This document shows, piece by piece, positions 1-6,240 of a stretch of DNA of 6,684 bases. Below the pieces are notes generated by a model, which was not told the DNA's origin, made no database searches, and was given only the letters and a program-made list of their open reading frames with translations. A program made the translations under genes and the position numbers. Each line of letters begins with the position of its first letter. The first letter of the stretch is position 1. Source of the DNA: Pirellulales bacterium (GTDB lineage Bacteria; Planctomycetota; Planctomycetia; Pirellulales; JAICIG01); contig JAICIG010000435.1 of assembly GCA_025924495.1 (NCBI GenBank), forward strand, positions 1-6,684, given 5' to 3'.

Positions 1-40
1 ATTGGCGAGCGAAGAACCCAAATCGCAGCCGCCCCTCGCG

Positions 41-69
41 CGCTGGCGTGGAGCGCGCGCGCGCCAGCG
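41..69. repeat. GC-rich inverted repeat upstream of the DUF2252 gene
   Basis: CGCTGGCG (41-48) is matched by its exact reverse complement CGCCAGCG (62-69). The stem can gain two more pairs (T49 with G61 as a wobble, G50 with C60), leaving a 9-base loop made of alternating GC. It ends six bases before the Shine-Dalgarno-like GGGGAG of the next gene. It could be the tail hairpin of an upstream gene or a 5' leader structure. No T-tract follows on the plus strand, so it is not a classical terminator in that direction. Confidence 0.4.
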
Positions 70-74
70 GTTGC

Positions 75-80
75 GGGGAG
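75..80 (+). promoter_or_regulatory. Ribosome binding site deciding the DUF2252 start
   Basis: GGGGAG lies nine bases before the ATG at 90. A GTG at 48 in the same frame would add 14 residues (ERARASGCGEQKP region) and has no comparable site, and the frame stays open to the window edge. The spacing favours the ATG. Confidence 0.6.
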
Positions 81-89
81 CAGAAACCA

Positions 90-1412
90 ATGCAAGGCGT
101 GCGACGAGATCCGATTCAAGAGATCATCGCATTCAACTCGCGATTTGCTCGCCGGCGTCCCGAGCTGATGGGGAAGAAAATCGAGCGCCTGGCCGCCAGT
201 CCGTTCGGCTTTTTCCGCGGCACGTTTCATTTGTTTGCCCGAGATCTCCTCGAGGGCACGCTCGATCCTTGGCGAACCGCCCATCCGTTCACCTCGGTCG
301 AGATCCGCCTGATCGGCGATATTCACACCGAGAACTACGGCACGTTCAAGGCTCACGACGGACTCGTGCATTTCGACGTCAACGATTTCGATGAAACCAC
401 GACGGGCGGATTCGATTTCGACTGTAAGCGGGCGGCCGCCAGCCTTTTTCTTGCCGCTTCACAGGAGAGCCTGAGCTGGATCGAAGCGGTGAAAACGGTC
501 GCTGAATTCCTGGAAAGCTACTGCCAGCAGATTGCCGCTTTCGCTGCTCAAGGCGGCGCGGCTGAATTTGGATACAGCGAGCGGCAACTGCCCGAAGCCA
601 AAATTGTGCGGAAACTTATCTCGGCCGCAGCTGCAGAAAACAGGACGGAATTCATTGAGGCGAGAACAAAGCTTATCGGCCATCATCGCCAACTCGAACG
701 ATCGGACAAGTTTTTCGAGCTGAGCGAGCAGGAACGCACGCAGGCCGAGCGTTTGCTGACAGACTATGTCAAAAATCTAGGGGATGCCGCTAAGCAAGTC
801 CCGGGCTTTTACGATTCAGAAGATATCTGCGGTCGCGTCGCCGGAGACGGCAGTCTGGGCCGCGCCCGCTATGCGGTTCTCCTGGCGGGCGAGGGGAGCC
901 GCGAAGCAAAGAATGTGCTCTTGGAATTCAAAGAATCGCTGCCGAGCGCTTACGACGAATACCAGGGACGCGAGACAGAAACCGACGCCCGTTGCAGCCG
1001 GGCCGCCAATGTCGTTGCAGTTTGCCGCTCGATGCAGACTGCGAGCAATCGTCATCTCGGTTATGCGGTCGATCACGAGCAGTCGTTTCAAGTCCGAGAG
1101 ATCGGCCCTCGCGACCGCCGCATTGAGTGGAAGTCGCCGCCGCCGCACGACGATGTCCAGGACCTGGCTCGGCTCTATGGCGCGCTATTAGCAAAATGCC
1201 ATGCTAAGGCCGACGCCGCAGAGCACGCGGCAGGCAAGGCCTGCCAATCCATCGCTGCCGCAATTCAGGGGCAAGTCGACGTTTTTATCAAACGCATGAC
1301 TGCTTTCGCCCTGGCTTATTCGGAGCTGGTTGAAGACGACTATCGCCGCTTCTGCGCTCGACGCGACGAGGTTGAAAACGCGCTGGTCGGAACGGAAGGC
1401 GATTCACGCTGA
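90..1412 (+). CDS. DUF2252 family protein, kinase-like fold suspected
   Basis: A 440-residue protein, close to the usual size of DUF2252 proteins, which have no established biochemical role. Family hallmarks appear in order: FFRGTFHLFARDL (41-53), GDIHTENYG (76-84), FDVNDFDE (95-102) followed by FDFDCKRAAAS, a glycine-rich stretch GRVAGDGSLGRARY (248-261), LLEFKES with Lys281, a QTASNRHLGYA block (316-326), VREI (335-338) and a C-terminal AKCHAKAD block (368-375). GDxHxxN resembles the catalytic loop of aminoglycoside phosphotransferases, and the Gly-rich stretch plus Lys resembles a nucleotide-binding lobe, so an ATP-dependent phosphotransferase is a reasonable inference but not shown. No signal peptide or membrane segment is visible, so it is probably cytoplasmic. 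The ATG at 90 was chosen for its GGGGAG site; the frame is open to the window edge, so a longer form starting at GTG 48 or further upstream cannot be excluded. It converges on the barrel gene and shares no obvious pathway with it. Confidence 0.85.
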   Translation: MQGVRRDPIQEIIAFNSRFARRRPELMGKKIERLAASPFGFFRGTFHLFARDLLEGTLDPWRTAHPFTSVEIRLIGDIHTENYGTFKAHDGLVHFDVNDFDETTTGGFDFDCKRAAASLFLAASQESLSWIEAVKTVAEFLESYCQQIAAFAAQGGAAEFGYSERQLPEAKIVRKLISAAAAENRTEFIEARTKLIGHHRQLERSDKFFELSEQERTQAERLLTDYVKNLGDAAKQVPGFYDSEDICGRVAGDGSLGRARYAVLLAGEGSREAKNVLLEFKESLPSAYDEYQGRETETDARCSRAANVVAVCRSMQTASNRHLGYAVDHEQSFQVREIGPRDRRIEWKSPPPHDDVQDLARLYGALLAKCHAKADAAEHAAGKACQSIAAAIQGQVDVFIKRMTAFALAYSELVEDDYRRFCARRDEVENALVGTEGDSR

Positions 1413-1458
1413 GCGGGGCGCCGGCGAGAACTTTCACACTGCGCCTAGAAAACGCTTG

Positions 1459-1485
1459 GCGACCGGTCAGAGTAGAGCCGGTTGC
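1459..1485. terminator. Hairpin between convergent genes, possible bidirectional terminator
   Basis: GCGACCGG (1459-1466) pairs with CCGGTTGC (1478-1485) over eight positions with one G-T wobble, around an 11-base loop. It sits in the 84-base gap between two genes whose stops face each other, the usual place for a shared terminator. Neither side has an immediate T-tract; on the minus strand a TTTT comes about seven bases later. The call rests on position and stem only. Confidence 0.3.
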
Positions 1486-1496
1486 AAATGGGCGAA

Positions 1497-3155
1497 TCAA
1501 CGATTGAAGCCCATGAAGAACTGGAAGATCTGCACTCGATCGGTGGGAGCTTTTTTCACCGGGAAGGCAAAGTCGAGCGCAATCGGAGCCGGGCCCATGG
1601 CGGGAATGGTGATCCGCAACCCGAAGCCTGGCGCCACGCGGAAATCTTGCGATTTGATCTCGGTCGATCGTTCAACGGTGCCGAAATCGACGAACGTTAC
1701 AGCTCGCAGCGCGTCGTCGGCCGTCAGCGGAAGCATATATTCCACCGAGTTGAGGAATTCGAACTTACCGCCCACCTGCACGCCGAGATCCATGGGAGAT
1801 GCGCCGCGGAAATAGAAGCCGCGAAGCGTGTTATAACCGCCCGCAAAGAAGTTCTCGTAAATCGGAGTCTGAGAGCCCGTGAAGCCCGTATCGTTCACAT
1901 AGCTCAATACCTGTCGTCCGGAGCCGTCGGCGCGCTGACTGATCAGGAAATACTTCTGCGTGCTGAGGATAGCGCGAGGAAAGCTGAACGTGCCAAAGGC
2001 CTGTTCCAATTCCACCGAGAAGCGGTGCCCTTGGGTCGCCAGGAACGGACTGTCGCGAGTGTCGTGAACAAGCTGCACCGAGCCGGAGTAGAGCTGCGTG
2101 CTGCCGAGCACGCGAGCGAGTTCCGGAGGCGTGGGAATCGTAGGATTGCCAATGTGCACGTTTTCCAGCCGCAAGGCCGCGATGGCGGACAAGTCCGGCG
2201 TGAGCTGATAGCCGAAGCTGATGCGGCCGCCTAGACGCTGTTCGGTCCAGTTCTGATAGAAGCGGTTGAAATAATAGCCGCTGACCCCGAAATTCACGCG
2301 GGTATCGAACAAGTACGGCTCGCGAAACGTGACGCCATATCGCGACAACTGCGTACCAGGCATGGCTTCGATGCGCAACTGCTGTCCGGCGCCGCGGAAC
2401 GCCGTGGCGTTGCGAATGTCTTCCCAACTGCGCGGCACGCGGCGCCAGTCGAAATTCTGTTCGTCGATCACAATGTTGCCAATCAAACCGGCGTTGGAGT
2501 TCACGCCCACGCCGAACATGAACTGTCCGGTCTGACGCTCCTTGACGACCACGTCCAGGGGCACTGTGGGCAGCGGTTGCTCGCCGTTAAGCAAGGGAGA
2601 GTCCGGAGGCAGCAGTCCTCCTTCGCCAATCGGTCCGCCGGGAGGAGGCAGCGTGCCGGGCGGAACCTGATCGATGGGCGGAACCGTAGGAGGCGGCGGA
2701 AACACGGGATTGTTGCCAGCTCCATAACCGCCGGGTGCGAACGAGCCGCCGGCGCCCGCGTTGGGCGCACCGTAGTTCGGAGCAAAGCCGCCCGGCGGCG
2801 CGTAGGAAGAATTGGCAGGCGGAGCATAGGCCCCGCCCGGCGCCGAGTACTGAACGGGTTGCACGGCGTGATCGACGTAATTGCCCGGCGACTGATAACG
2901 AGGCCGCACGACGGGCGGTTCCGATTCGGGCCACGAACCGCGCGGATAGCCAGTCGTGGCGGTCGGATCGGTGCGCCCCATCGGCACTTGGCCAGCCGAC
3001 ATCGAATTGCCGCTCGACGGGCGGTCGAACGGGCCGGCAGCGGCCGACCTGGCATGCAGTCCGGCTAGCAGCAACACGCCGACGAGCGCATTGCGCAGCA
3101 GGCCGGCGCCGGCTGCTTGCGCGCCTCGGGCGATTGCCGCCGGGTTTTGCTGCAT
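1497..3155 (-). CDS. Omp85/BamA-type beta-barrel without POTRA domains
   Basis: A 552-residue outer-membrane protein matching the 16-strand barrel half of BamA. Residues 1-40 look like a signal peptide: an Arg-containing start, hydrophobic core ALVGVLLLAGLH (23-34), and SAAA before GP as cleavage site. Residues 41 to about 200 form a disordered Pro/Gly/Ala/Tyr linker with YAPP and FAP motifs. The barrel covers about 205-552 and holds two Omp85 hallmarks: VHDTRD (363-368) and LRGF (444-447), equivalent to the (V/I)RGF tip of loop 6. The chain ends QFFMGFNR, so the last aromatic is two residues from the end rather than terminal. A full BamA would carry five POTRA domains before the barrel; here they are on the gene immediately upstream, which overlaps or nearly touches this one. 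ATG 3155 is preferred because AGGGGG lies ten bases upstream. GTG 3161 adds two residues and makes a 4-base GTGA overlap. The likely role is insertion of outer-membrane proteins with the POTRA partner. A TamA-like role is less likely given five partner POTRAs. Confidence 0.88.
   Translation of the reverse strand: MQQNPAAIARGAQAAGAGLLRNALVGVLLLAGLHARSAAAGPFDRPSSGNSMSAGQVPMGRTDPTATTGYPRGSWPESEPPVVRPRYQSPGNYVDHAVQPVQYSAPGGAYAPPANSSYAPPGGFAPNYGAPNAGAGGSFAPGGYGAGNNPVFPPPPTVPPIDQVPPGTLPPPGGPIGEGGLLPPDSPLLNGEQPLPTVPLDVVVKERQTGQFMFGVGVNSNAGLIGNIVIDEQNFDWRRVPRSWEDIRNATAFRGAGQQLRIEAMPGTQLSRYGVTFREPYLFDTRVNFGVSGYYFNRFYQNWTEQRLGGRISFGYQLTPDLSAIAALRLENVHIGNPTIPTPPELARVLGSTQLYSGSVQLVHDTRDSPFLATQGHRFSVELEQAFGTFSFPRAILSTQKYFLISQRADGSGRQVLSYVNDTGFTGSQTPIYENFFAGGYNTLRGFYFRGASPMDLGVQVGGKFEFLNSVEYMLPLTADDALRAVTFVDFGTVERSTEIKSQDFRVAPGFGLRITIPAMGPAPIALDFAFPVKKAPTDRVQIFQFFMGFNR
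2562..3035 (-). other. Pro/Gly-rich low-complexity linker of the barrel protein
   Basis: About 158 residues lie between the predicted signal peptide and the first barrel strands. They are dominated by Pro, Gly, Ala, Tyr and Asn, with loosely repeated YAPP, FAPNYG, FAPGGYG and PPGG motifs and a polyproline FPPPP. This composition predicts an unfolded, extended segment. It occupies the place where POTRA domains sit in ordinary BamA, so it would reach into the periplasm from the barrel. It could tether the POTRA partner or the cell wall, but nothing in the sequence shows a binding partner. Confidence 0.6.
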
Positions 3156-3172
3156 CCTCACGGGCCCCCCTG
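3153..3172 (-). promoter_or_regulatory. Gene junction: G6 tract, overlapping stop/start and RBS
   Basis: On the minus strand the POTRA gene ends CAG GGG GGC CCG TGA. Its last G overlaps the start GTG of the barrel frame (GTGA), and an in-frame ATG follows at 3155. AGGGGG (3171-3166) can serve as a Shine-Dalgarno site for either start. The same bases form G GGG GGC (3170-3164), which fits the X XXY YYZ pattern of a -1 slippery heptamer in the correct frame. A -1 slip would read straight into the barrel gene and give one polypeptide of about 1,075 residues. Simple termination-reinitiation is the more ordinary reading. Confidence 0.5.
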
Positions 3173-4720
3173 TCCGCCGCGAAGGTTAGGATAGGGGCGA
3201 AGCGGTTGGCCCTGCGGACGAGTCGGCGAGGGAGGCACGCGACGACTTTTTGCCGCCGCTGGGCCGATGTTATCGGGACTCTGTCCGCGAGGTTTGGCGG
3301 CAGCGTCGGGATTATCGACGACGTTCTGGATGCCCTGGAGATTCAGGTCCGGCCGCTCGAAGGTGATCTTCGGCTCCTCTGCCGGCGTCTGGTTCGCGAA
3401 CAGGTTTGAAGCCTTCAGGCGCCGCTCGCTGGCCCGCAGCTCGCGGGTATCCAGAATGTCGCCAGGATGCAGCGAAACGCGGTTGAGAATAGTGTTGCGG
3501 CGCGTGTGAGGATTGTCGCCGACGATCTTCACGTTCACCGCGCCGACGGCGTAGCGGTCGCCTTCTTCGATCTTATAGACCAGATCAAGCTCGTTCGAGT
3601 CCTCGATGAAGCGCGGTTCGGCTTCAACGACCGCAAACACATAGCCGTCGCCGCCGTACATATCTTGCATCACGGTGACATCGTGGTCGAGCTTGCCTTT
3701 GTCAAAGAATTGCTGCTCTTTCAGCTCTAGCCCCTTCCCCAGGTCTTCAGGCTTGAACCGCTTTTCGCCGACGAAGGAGATCTTTCGGACGGAGTACCGC
3801 GGTCCTTCGTCGATGATGAACCGCAGCGTCACCCACTTTTGGCTTTCCGAATAGATCAGCTCGCGGCCGACGCGCGCCTTGAAGAAGCCCAGTGCGCGGT
3901 AGTAGTCGGTAAGCTTGCGAACGTCCTCGTCGATTTTCTCGCGGTCGAGCTCGCCTTTGAATAGGTACAGAATCGGCGGCTTCGAGCTGATTTGCGTCTT
4001 CAACCGCCCGTCGGATGCTATGGTGTTGTTCTGGAACTCCGTCTTCCAGATCTTTTGCTTCACCCCCTCGTTGATCAGGAAGATAACGCCGCGATCGCCG
4101 GGTTTTGAACCTTCGATCGTATAGACGCTGGCCTTATTGAAGCCCTTTTCCTGATAGTATTCCTGGAGATTGCGGCGCCCTTCTTCGACGGCATAAGCGT
4201 CGAGCGGGTCTCCCTCCTTGAGATTGCTCTTCTTGGCAAGATGTCGCTGACGGACCGTATTGCCGACGTATTTCACATACTTGATCGTCGGCCGTTCGAC
4301 GACGCGGAAGATCACGATCACGCCGTTGTCGCCGGTGCGCTGGTACGAAGGTTCGGCGGCGGCGAATCGCTTGGAGTTCAGCAGGCGTTTGACGTCTCCT
4401 TCAACCGTCAAACGGTCGAAAGGACGACCCTCATGGGTCCGGATATATTTCACTACCCTGTGAAGGTCTTTCTCATCGACGCCTTCCACGCGGACGTCAA
4501 CTACTTGCTCTTTCCCCGTCAGCCCAGTCAATCCCGGTGTAGGGACCGATGCCGGCAGTCCCGGTTCAGGACCGGCGGCCGGCGAAAGCCCTCCGGCCGA
4601 GATTCCCGCCCCGGACGGTCCTTGTGCTTGAGCCGAGTTGCCCGAGTAGGCGAGCGTTAATCCTAAACCTACAAGCGTGGCGCGAACCCAGACGGGCAGG
4701 CCGAGACGAGCACCGACCAT
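3158..4720 (-). CDS. Secreted POTRA-repeat protein, BamA periplasmic half
   Basis: A 520-residue protein that looks like the periplasmic arm of BamA without its barrel. Residues 1-32 form a signal peptide (hydrophobic WVRATLVGLGLTLAY, then NSAQA before Q). A short Gly/Pro-rich spacer leads to five POTRA-like units: about 72-143 (VVDVRVEG to FRVVERP), 146-220 (IKYVKYVGN to FLINEG), 221-307 (KIWKTEFQNN to FIIDEGP), 308-387 (YSVRKISFVGEKRF to YKIEEGD) and 389-460 (YAVGAVNVKIVGDN to ITFERPD). Five is the canonical BamA number. The last 60 residues are Pro/Arg/Gln-rich and disordered, ending GGQGGP, and no barrel strands follow. The barrel is the next gene on the same strand, joined through a GTGA overlap, so the pair very probably forms one outer-membrane insertion machine. 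The ATG is preceded by GGAAGAG. A 401-base gap separates it from the oxidoreductase gene upstream, so it likely has its own promoter. Whether it exists only as a free protein or also as a frameshift fusion is unresolved. Confidence 0.88.
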   Translation of the reverse strand: MVGARLGLPVWVRATLVGLGLTLAYSGNSAQAQGPSGAGISAGGLSPAAGPEPGLPASVPTPGLTGLTGKEQVVDVRVEGVDEKDLHRVVKYIRTHEGRPFDRLTVEGDVKRLLNSKRFAAAEPSYQRTGDNGVIVIFRVVERPTIKYVKYVGNTVRQRHLAKKSNLKEGDPLDAYAVEEGRRNLQEYYQEKGFNKASVYTIEGSKPGDRGVIFLINEGVKQKIWKTEFQNNTIASDGRLKTQISSKPPILYLFKGELDREKIDEDVRKLTDYYRALGFFKARVGRELIYSESQKWVTLRFIIDEGPRYSVRKISFVGEKRFKPEDLGKGLELKEQQFFDKGKLDHDVTVMQDMYGGDGYVFAVVEAEPRFIEDSNELDLVYKIEEGDRYAVGAVNVKIVGDNPHTRRNTILNRVSLHPGDILDTRELRASERRLKASNLFANQTPAEEPKITFERPDLNLQGIQNVVDNPDAAAKPRGQSPDNIGPAAAKSRRVPPSPTRPQGQPLRPYPNLRGGQGGP

Positions 4721-4725
4721 GGCGG

Positions 4726-4732
4726 CTCTTCC
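4726..4732 (-). promoter_or_regulatory. Ribosome binding site of the POTRA gene
   Basis: GGAAGAG on the minus strand ends five bases before the ATG at 4720. It supports this start, which also gives a complete signal peptide. Confidence 0.5.
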
Positions 4733-4877
4733 GTAGTTCAGAATGGGGTAGAAGGGAGACTCGACGGGCGCACCGAGCGGGCGGACAGCGATGCCAGGCA
4801 GTCGCCGCTCTTAGCCGCCAATCGGGCCGGGTAGAAATACTGGAAGCCGCCCCCCAATTCAAGGCGAATTCAAAGCA

Positions 4878-4895
4878 AACTCAAGAGATTGAGTT
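4878..4895. promoter_or_regulatory. Perfect AT-rich inverted repeat upstream of the POTRA gene
   Basis: AACTCAA (4878-4884) and TTGAGTT (4889-4895) are exact reverse complements separated by GAGA. It stands out as AT-rich in GC-rich DNA and lies just upstream of the weak promoter candidate. Its size and spacing would suit a dimeric repressor or activator site. No regulator is encoded nearby and no factor is recognised. Confidence 0.3.
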
Positions 4896-4996
4896 AGAAG
4901 GCCGATAACTACCTGATTTGCAGGCGCGCCGTAAGCGGCTCTAACTGGCCGCCAAAACGCCTAGCTTCCAGGCAATTCGGGCAATCCAGGCGAGAT

Positions 4997-5016
4997 TCGC
5001 GGCTTAGGCGCCGCGA
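4997..5016. repeat. GC hairpin in the intergenic region
   Basis: TCGCGGC (4997-5003) pairs perfectly with GCCGCGA (5010-5016) across a 6-base loop. No T-tract follows on either strand. It may be part of the transcript end of the oxidoreductase gene or of a leader for the POTRA operon. Confidence 0.35.
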
Positions 5017-5060
5017 TTGTGCAGACCCTATCGTTTTGTCGCTACGTACGAGTTGCCGAG

Positions 5061-5086
5061 CAGCGTTCGCCGACGACGAACGGCTG
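5061..5086 (-). terminator. Stem-loop just after the oxidoreductase stop
   Basis: CAGC-GTTCG (5061-5069) pairs with CGAAC (5077-5081) and GCTG (5083-5086), giving nine base pairs with one bulged G and a 7-base loop. On the minus strand it begins about 35 bases after the oxidoreductase stop. It lacks a following T-run, so it could be a Rho-dependent end or a stabilising 3' structure rather than a classical intrinsic terminator. Confidence 0.35.
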
Positions 5087-5121
5087 AACTGCTTTAGCGA
5101 ACTCGCGAGCGGGCGCGGAGG

Positions 5122-6111
5122 TCACTGCGGGTCTAGTTCCGTCCAAGCGCCCGTTTCGATGGAGCGCAACACTCCGGCGGTCCAATCATACATCGGCAGG
5201 GCTGCCTCGGCCGGCGCCAGAATCGGGGCGCCTTCAATCATGGCGTCGATAAAGGCCCGATTTGGGGAGCTCTCAGGCAGCAAGTCTTCGACCGGTTGGA
5301 GTTGGTTCTGCTTCGCACGGAACAGCTTCTCGCTGCGTAACAGCAGATCGGCATCGCGACAGTGGAAGTAGATGTCTTCGCTCCAGTGGTTGGCGTTGCC
5401 GACGAAATGGGCCATCAAACCGGCGCCGCCGCTCAAACGAGCCAGAACCCGGGTGACAATTTCTACCCGGCTGCCACAACGATCGCTCATGGCATAGACA
5501 CGCTCGGGACGCTGGCCGGTAATAAAGTTCATGACGTCGATCTGATGGCTGCCGGCGTCGCCGAAGTAGCCGGCGCCAACCTGCGGGTCGTCTCGCCACG
5601 TGCCGTGAATCGTTTGCTGCCAACGTTCGCACACAAAGATATGCACTTCTTGGAGCGGTCCATACCAGTCGGCTCGCTCCGTCAATTCTAGCCGCGCCGT
5701 TTGATATGGCGATTTATAGCGCCTCTGATAGCTGACGGCCAGGCGACGCCCCAGGCGATCGCGGCGAGCAATCAGATCGAGAATCTCTTCTCGCCGCGCC
5801 GCCAGCGGCTTTTCGCAGAGCACATCGAGGCCCGAGTCAAAAGCCTGGCAAACCTGTTCGTAATGCAACAGCGTTGGCGAAGCGATGACGACCGCCTGCA
5901 AGCCGTGCGAGCCTATTGCGGCGCTAGGATCGGTTTCCACAGCCGCATCCAGCGATAGCGTTTGGCGCAAATGTGCGGCGGCCTCGGCGCTAGGGTCGCA
6001 AAGCACAGCCAGACGGACGCGGGGATCGCTCCGTAACCGCTCCGCATGTAATCGTCCAACCACGCCGCAGCCGACTAACCCGATTCGAACAGGCATCTCG
6101 ATGGCGCTCAT
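5122..6111 (-). CDS. Gfo/Idh/MocA family NAD(P)-dependent oxidoreductase
   Basis: A 329-residue protein, normal length for this family of dehydrogenases acting mostly on sugars, inositols and sugar derivatives. The N-terminal Rossmann domain starts with VRIGLVGCGVVGRLHAERL; the nucleotide-binding GxGxxG is Gly14-Gly19. It continues with CDPSAEAA, VIASPTLLHYEQV and the family's CEKPLA motif (99-104, Lys101 a usual cofactor/substrate residue). The second domain holds GYFGDAGSHQIDVMNF (181-196), where Asp185, His189 and Asp192 fit the catalytic DxGxHxxD pattern. No signal peptide is present, so it is cytoplasmic; some planctomycete relatives carry a Tat signal, this one does not. Substrate cannot be assigned from sequence. 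ATG 6111 is preferred, with AGGAG 12 bases upstream; ATG 6096 is an alternative that starts right before VRIGLVG. It appears to be monocistronic, flanked by gaps of 300 and 401 bases. Confidence 0.9.
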   Translation of the reverse strand: MSAIEMPVRIGLVGCGVVGRLHAERLRSDPRVRLAVLCDPSAEAAAHLRQTLSLDAAVETDPSAAIGSHGLQAVVIASPTLLHYEQVCQAFDSGLDVLCEKPLAARREEILDLIARRDRLGRRLAVSYQRRYKSPYQTARLELTERADWYGPLQEVHIFVCERWQQTIHGTWRDDPQVGAGYFGDAGSHQIDVMNFITGQRPERVYAMSDRCGSRVEIVTRVLARLSGGAGLMAHFVGNANHWSEDIYFHCRDADLLLRSEKLFRAKQNQLQPVEDLLPESSPNRAFIDAMIEGAPILAPAEAALPMYDWTAGVLRSIETGAWTELDPQ

Positions 6112-6123
6112 TCGCTTCTGTTT

Positions 6124-6128
6124 CTCCT
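6124..6128 (-). promoter_or_regulatory. Ribosome binding site of the oxidoreductase gene
   Basis: AGGAG on the minus strand lies 12 bases before ATG 6111, a slightly long spacing, and 27 bases before the alternative ATG 6096. It therefore supports the longer form. Confidence 0.5.
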
Positions 6129-6240
6129 GCCGCTAGTTCTCGTCCAGGCTGCATTACTCAGGGGCATTTTAACCAACATTCTGCCGCCGCCGGCGCAAAT
6201 ACAAAGGGCCAACGAACATATCTGGCGAACAATGCCGCTC

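Larger units (their letters stand above)
4721..5121 (-). other. Intergenic region, likely promoter/leader of the POTRA-barrel operon
   Basis: A 401-base stretch with no convincing gene; frames open on the plus strand here are antisense run-ons without homology-like sequence. It contains three inverted repeats (listed separately) and an AT-richer block around 4857-4920 in an otherwise GC-rich background. A weak sigma70-like pair on the minus strand, TTGAAT (4862-4857) and TATTTC (4839-4834) with a 17-base spacer, would start transcription roughly 110 bases before the ATG. The match is poor (4 of 6 and 3 of 6 to consensus), so it is only a candidate. Confidence 0.4.

Noticed and set aside
2..394. 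Plus-strand open frame of 130 codons beginning at TTG 2
   Set aside because: It overlaps the DUF2252 gene in another frame, is Arg-rich low-complexity sequence typical of out-of-frame reading in GC-rich DNA, and has no recognisable motif.
1482..2234. Plus-strand open frame of 250 codons opposite the barrel gene
   Set aside because: It lies entirely antisense to a well-supported Omp85 barrel; the charged composition fits the complement of a coding strand.
3097..3117. Hairpin AGCAG...CTGCT with palindromic CCGGCGCCGG core as stimulator of -1 frameshifting
   Set aside because: The stem is real but starts nearly 50 bases after the G GGG GGC site, far beyond the usual 5-9 bases, so it is unlikely to stimulate slippage.
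2735..3409. Plus-strand open frame of 224 codons across the junction of the two minus-strand genes
   Set aside because: Arg/Ala-rich antisense run caused by the Pro/Gly-rich codons on the other strand; no domain or plausible start.
4241..4660. Plus-strand open frame of 139 codons opposite the POTRA gene
   Set aside because: Antisense to clear POTRA domains and without its own supporting features.
3158..4720. The POTRA gene as a simple pseudogene fragment of BamA
   Set aside because: It has an intact signal peptide, five complete POTRA-like units, a ribosome binding site and a tightly coupled downstream barrel with its own signal peptide, so both halves look maintained.
4834..4862. Sigma70 promoter TTGAAT-17-TATTTC as a separate feature
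   Set aside because: Only 7 of 12 consensus positions match; noted in the intergenic entry as a candidate but too weak for a feature of its own.
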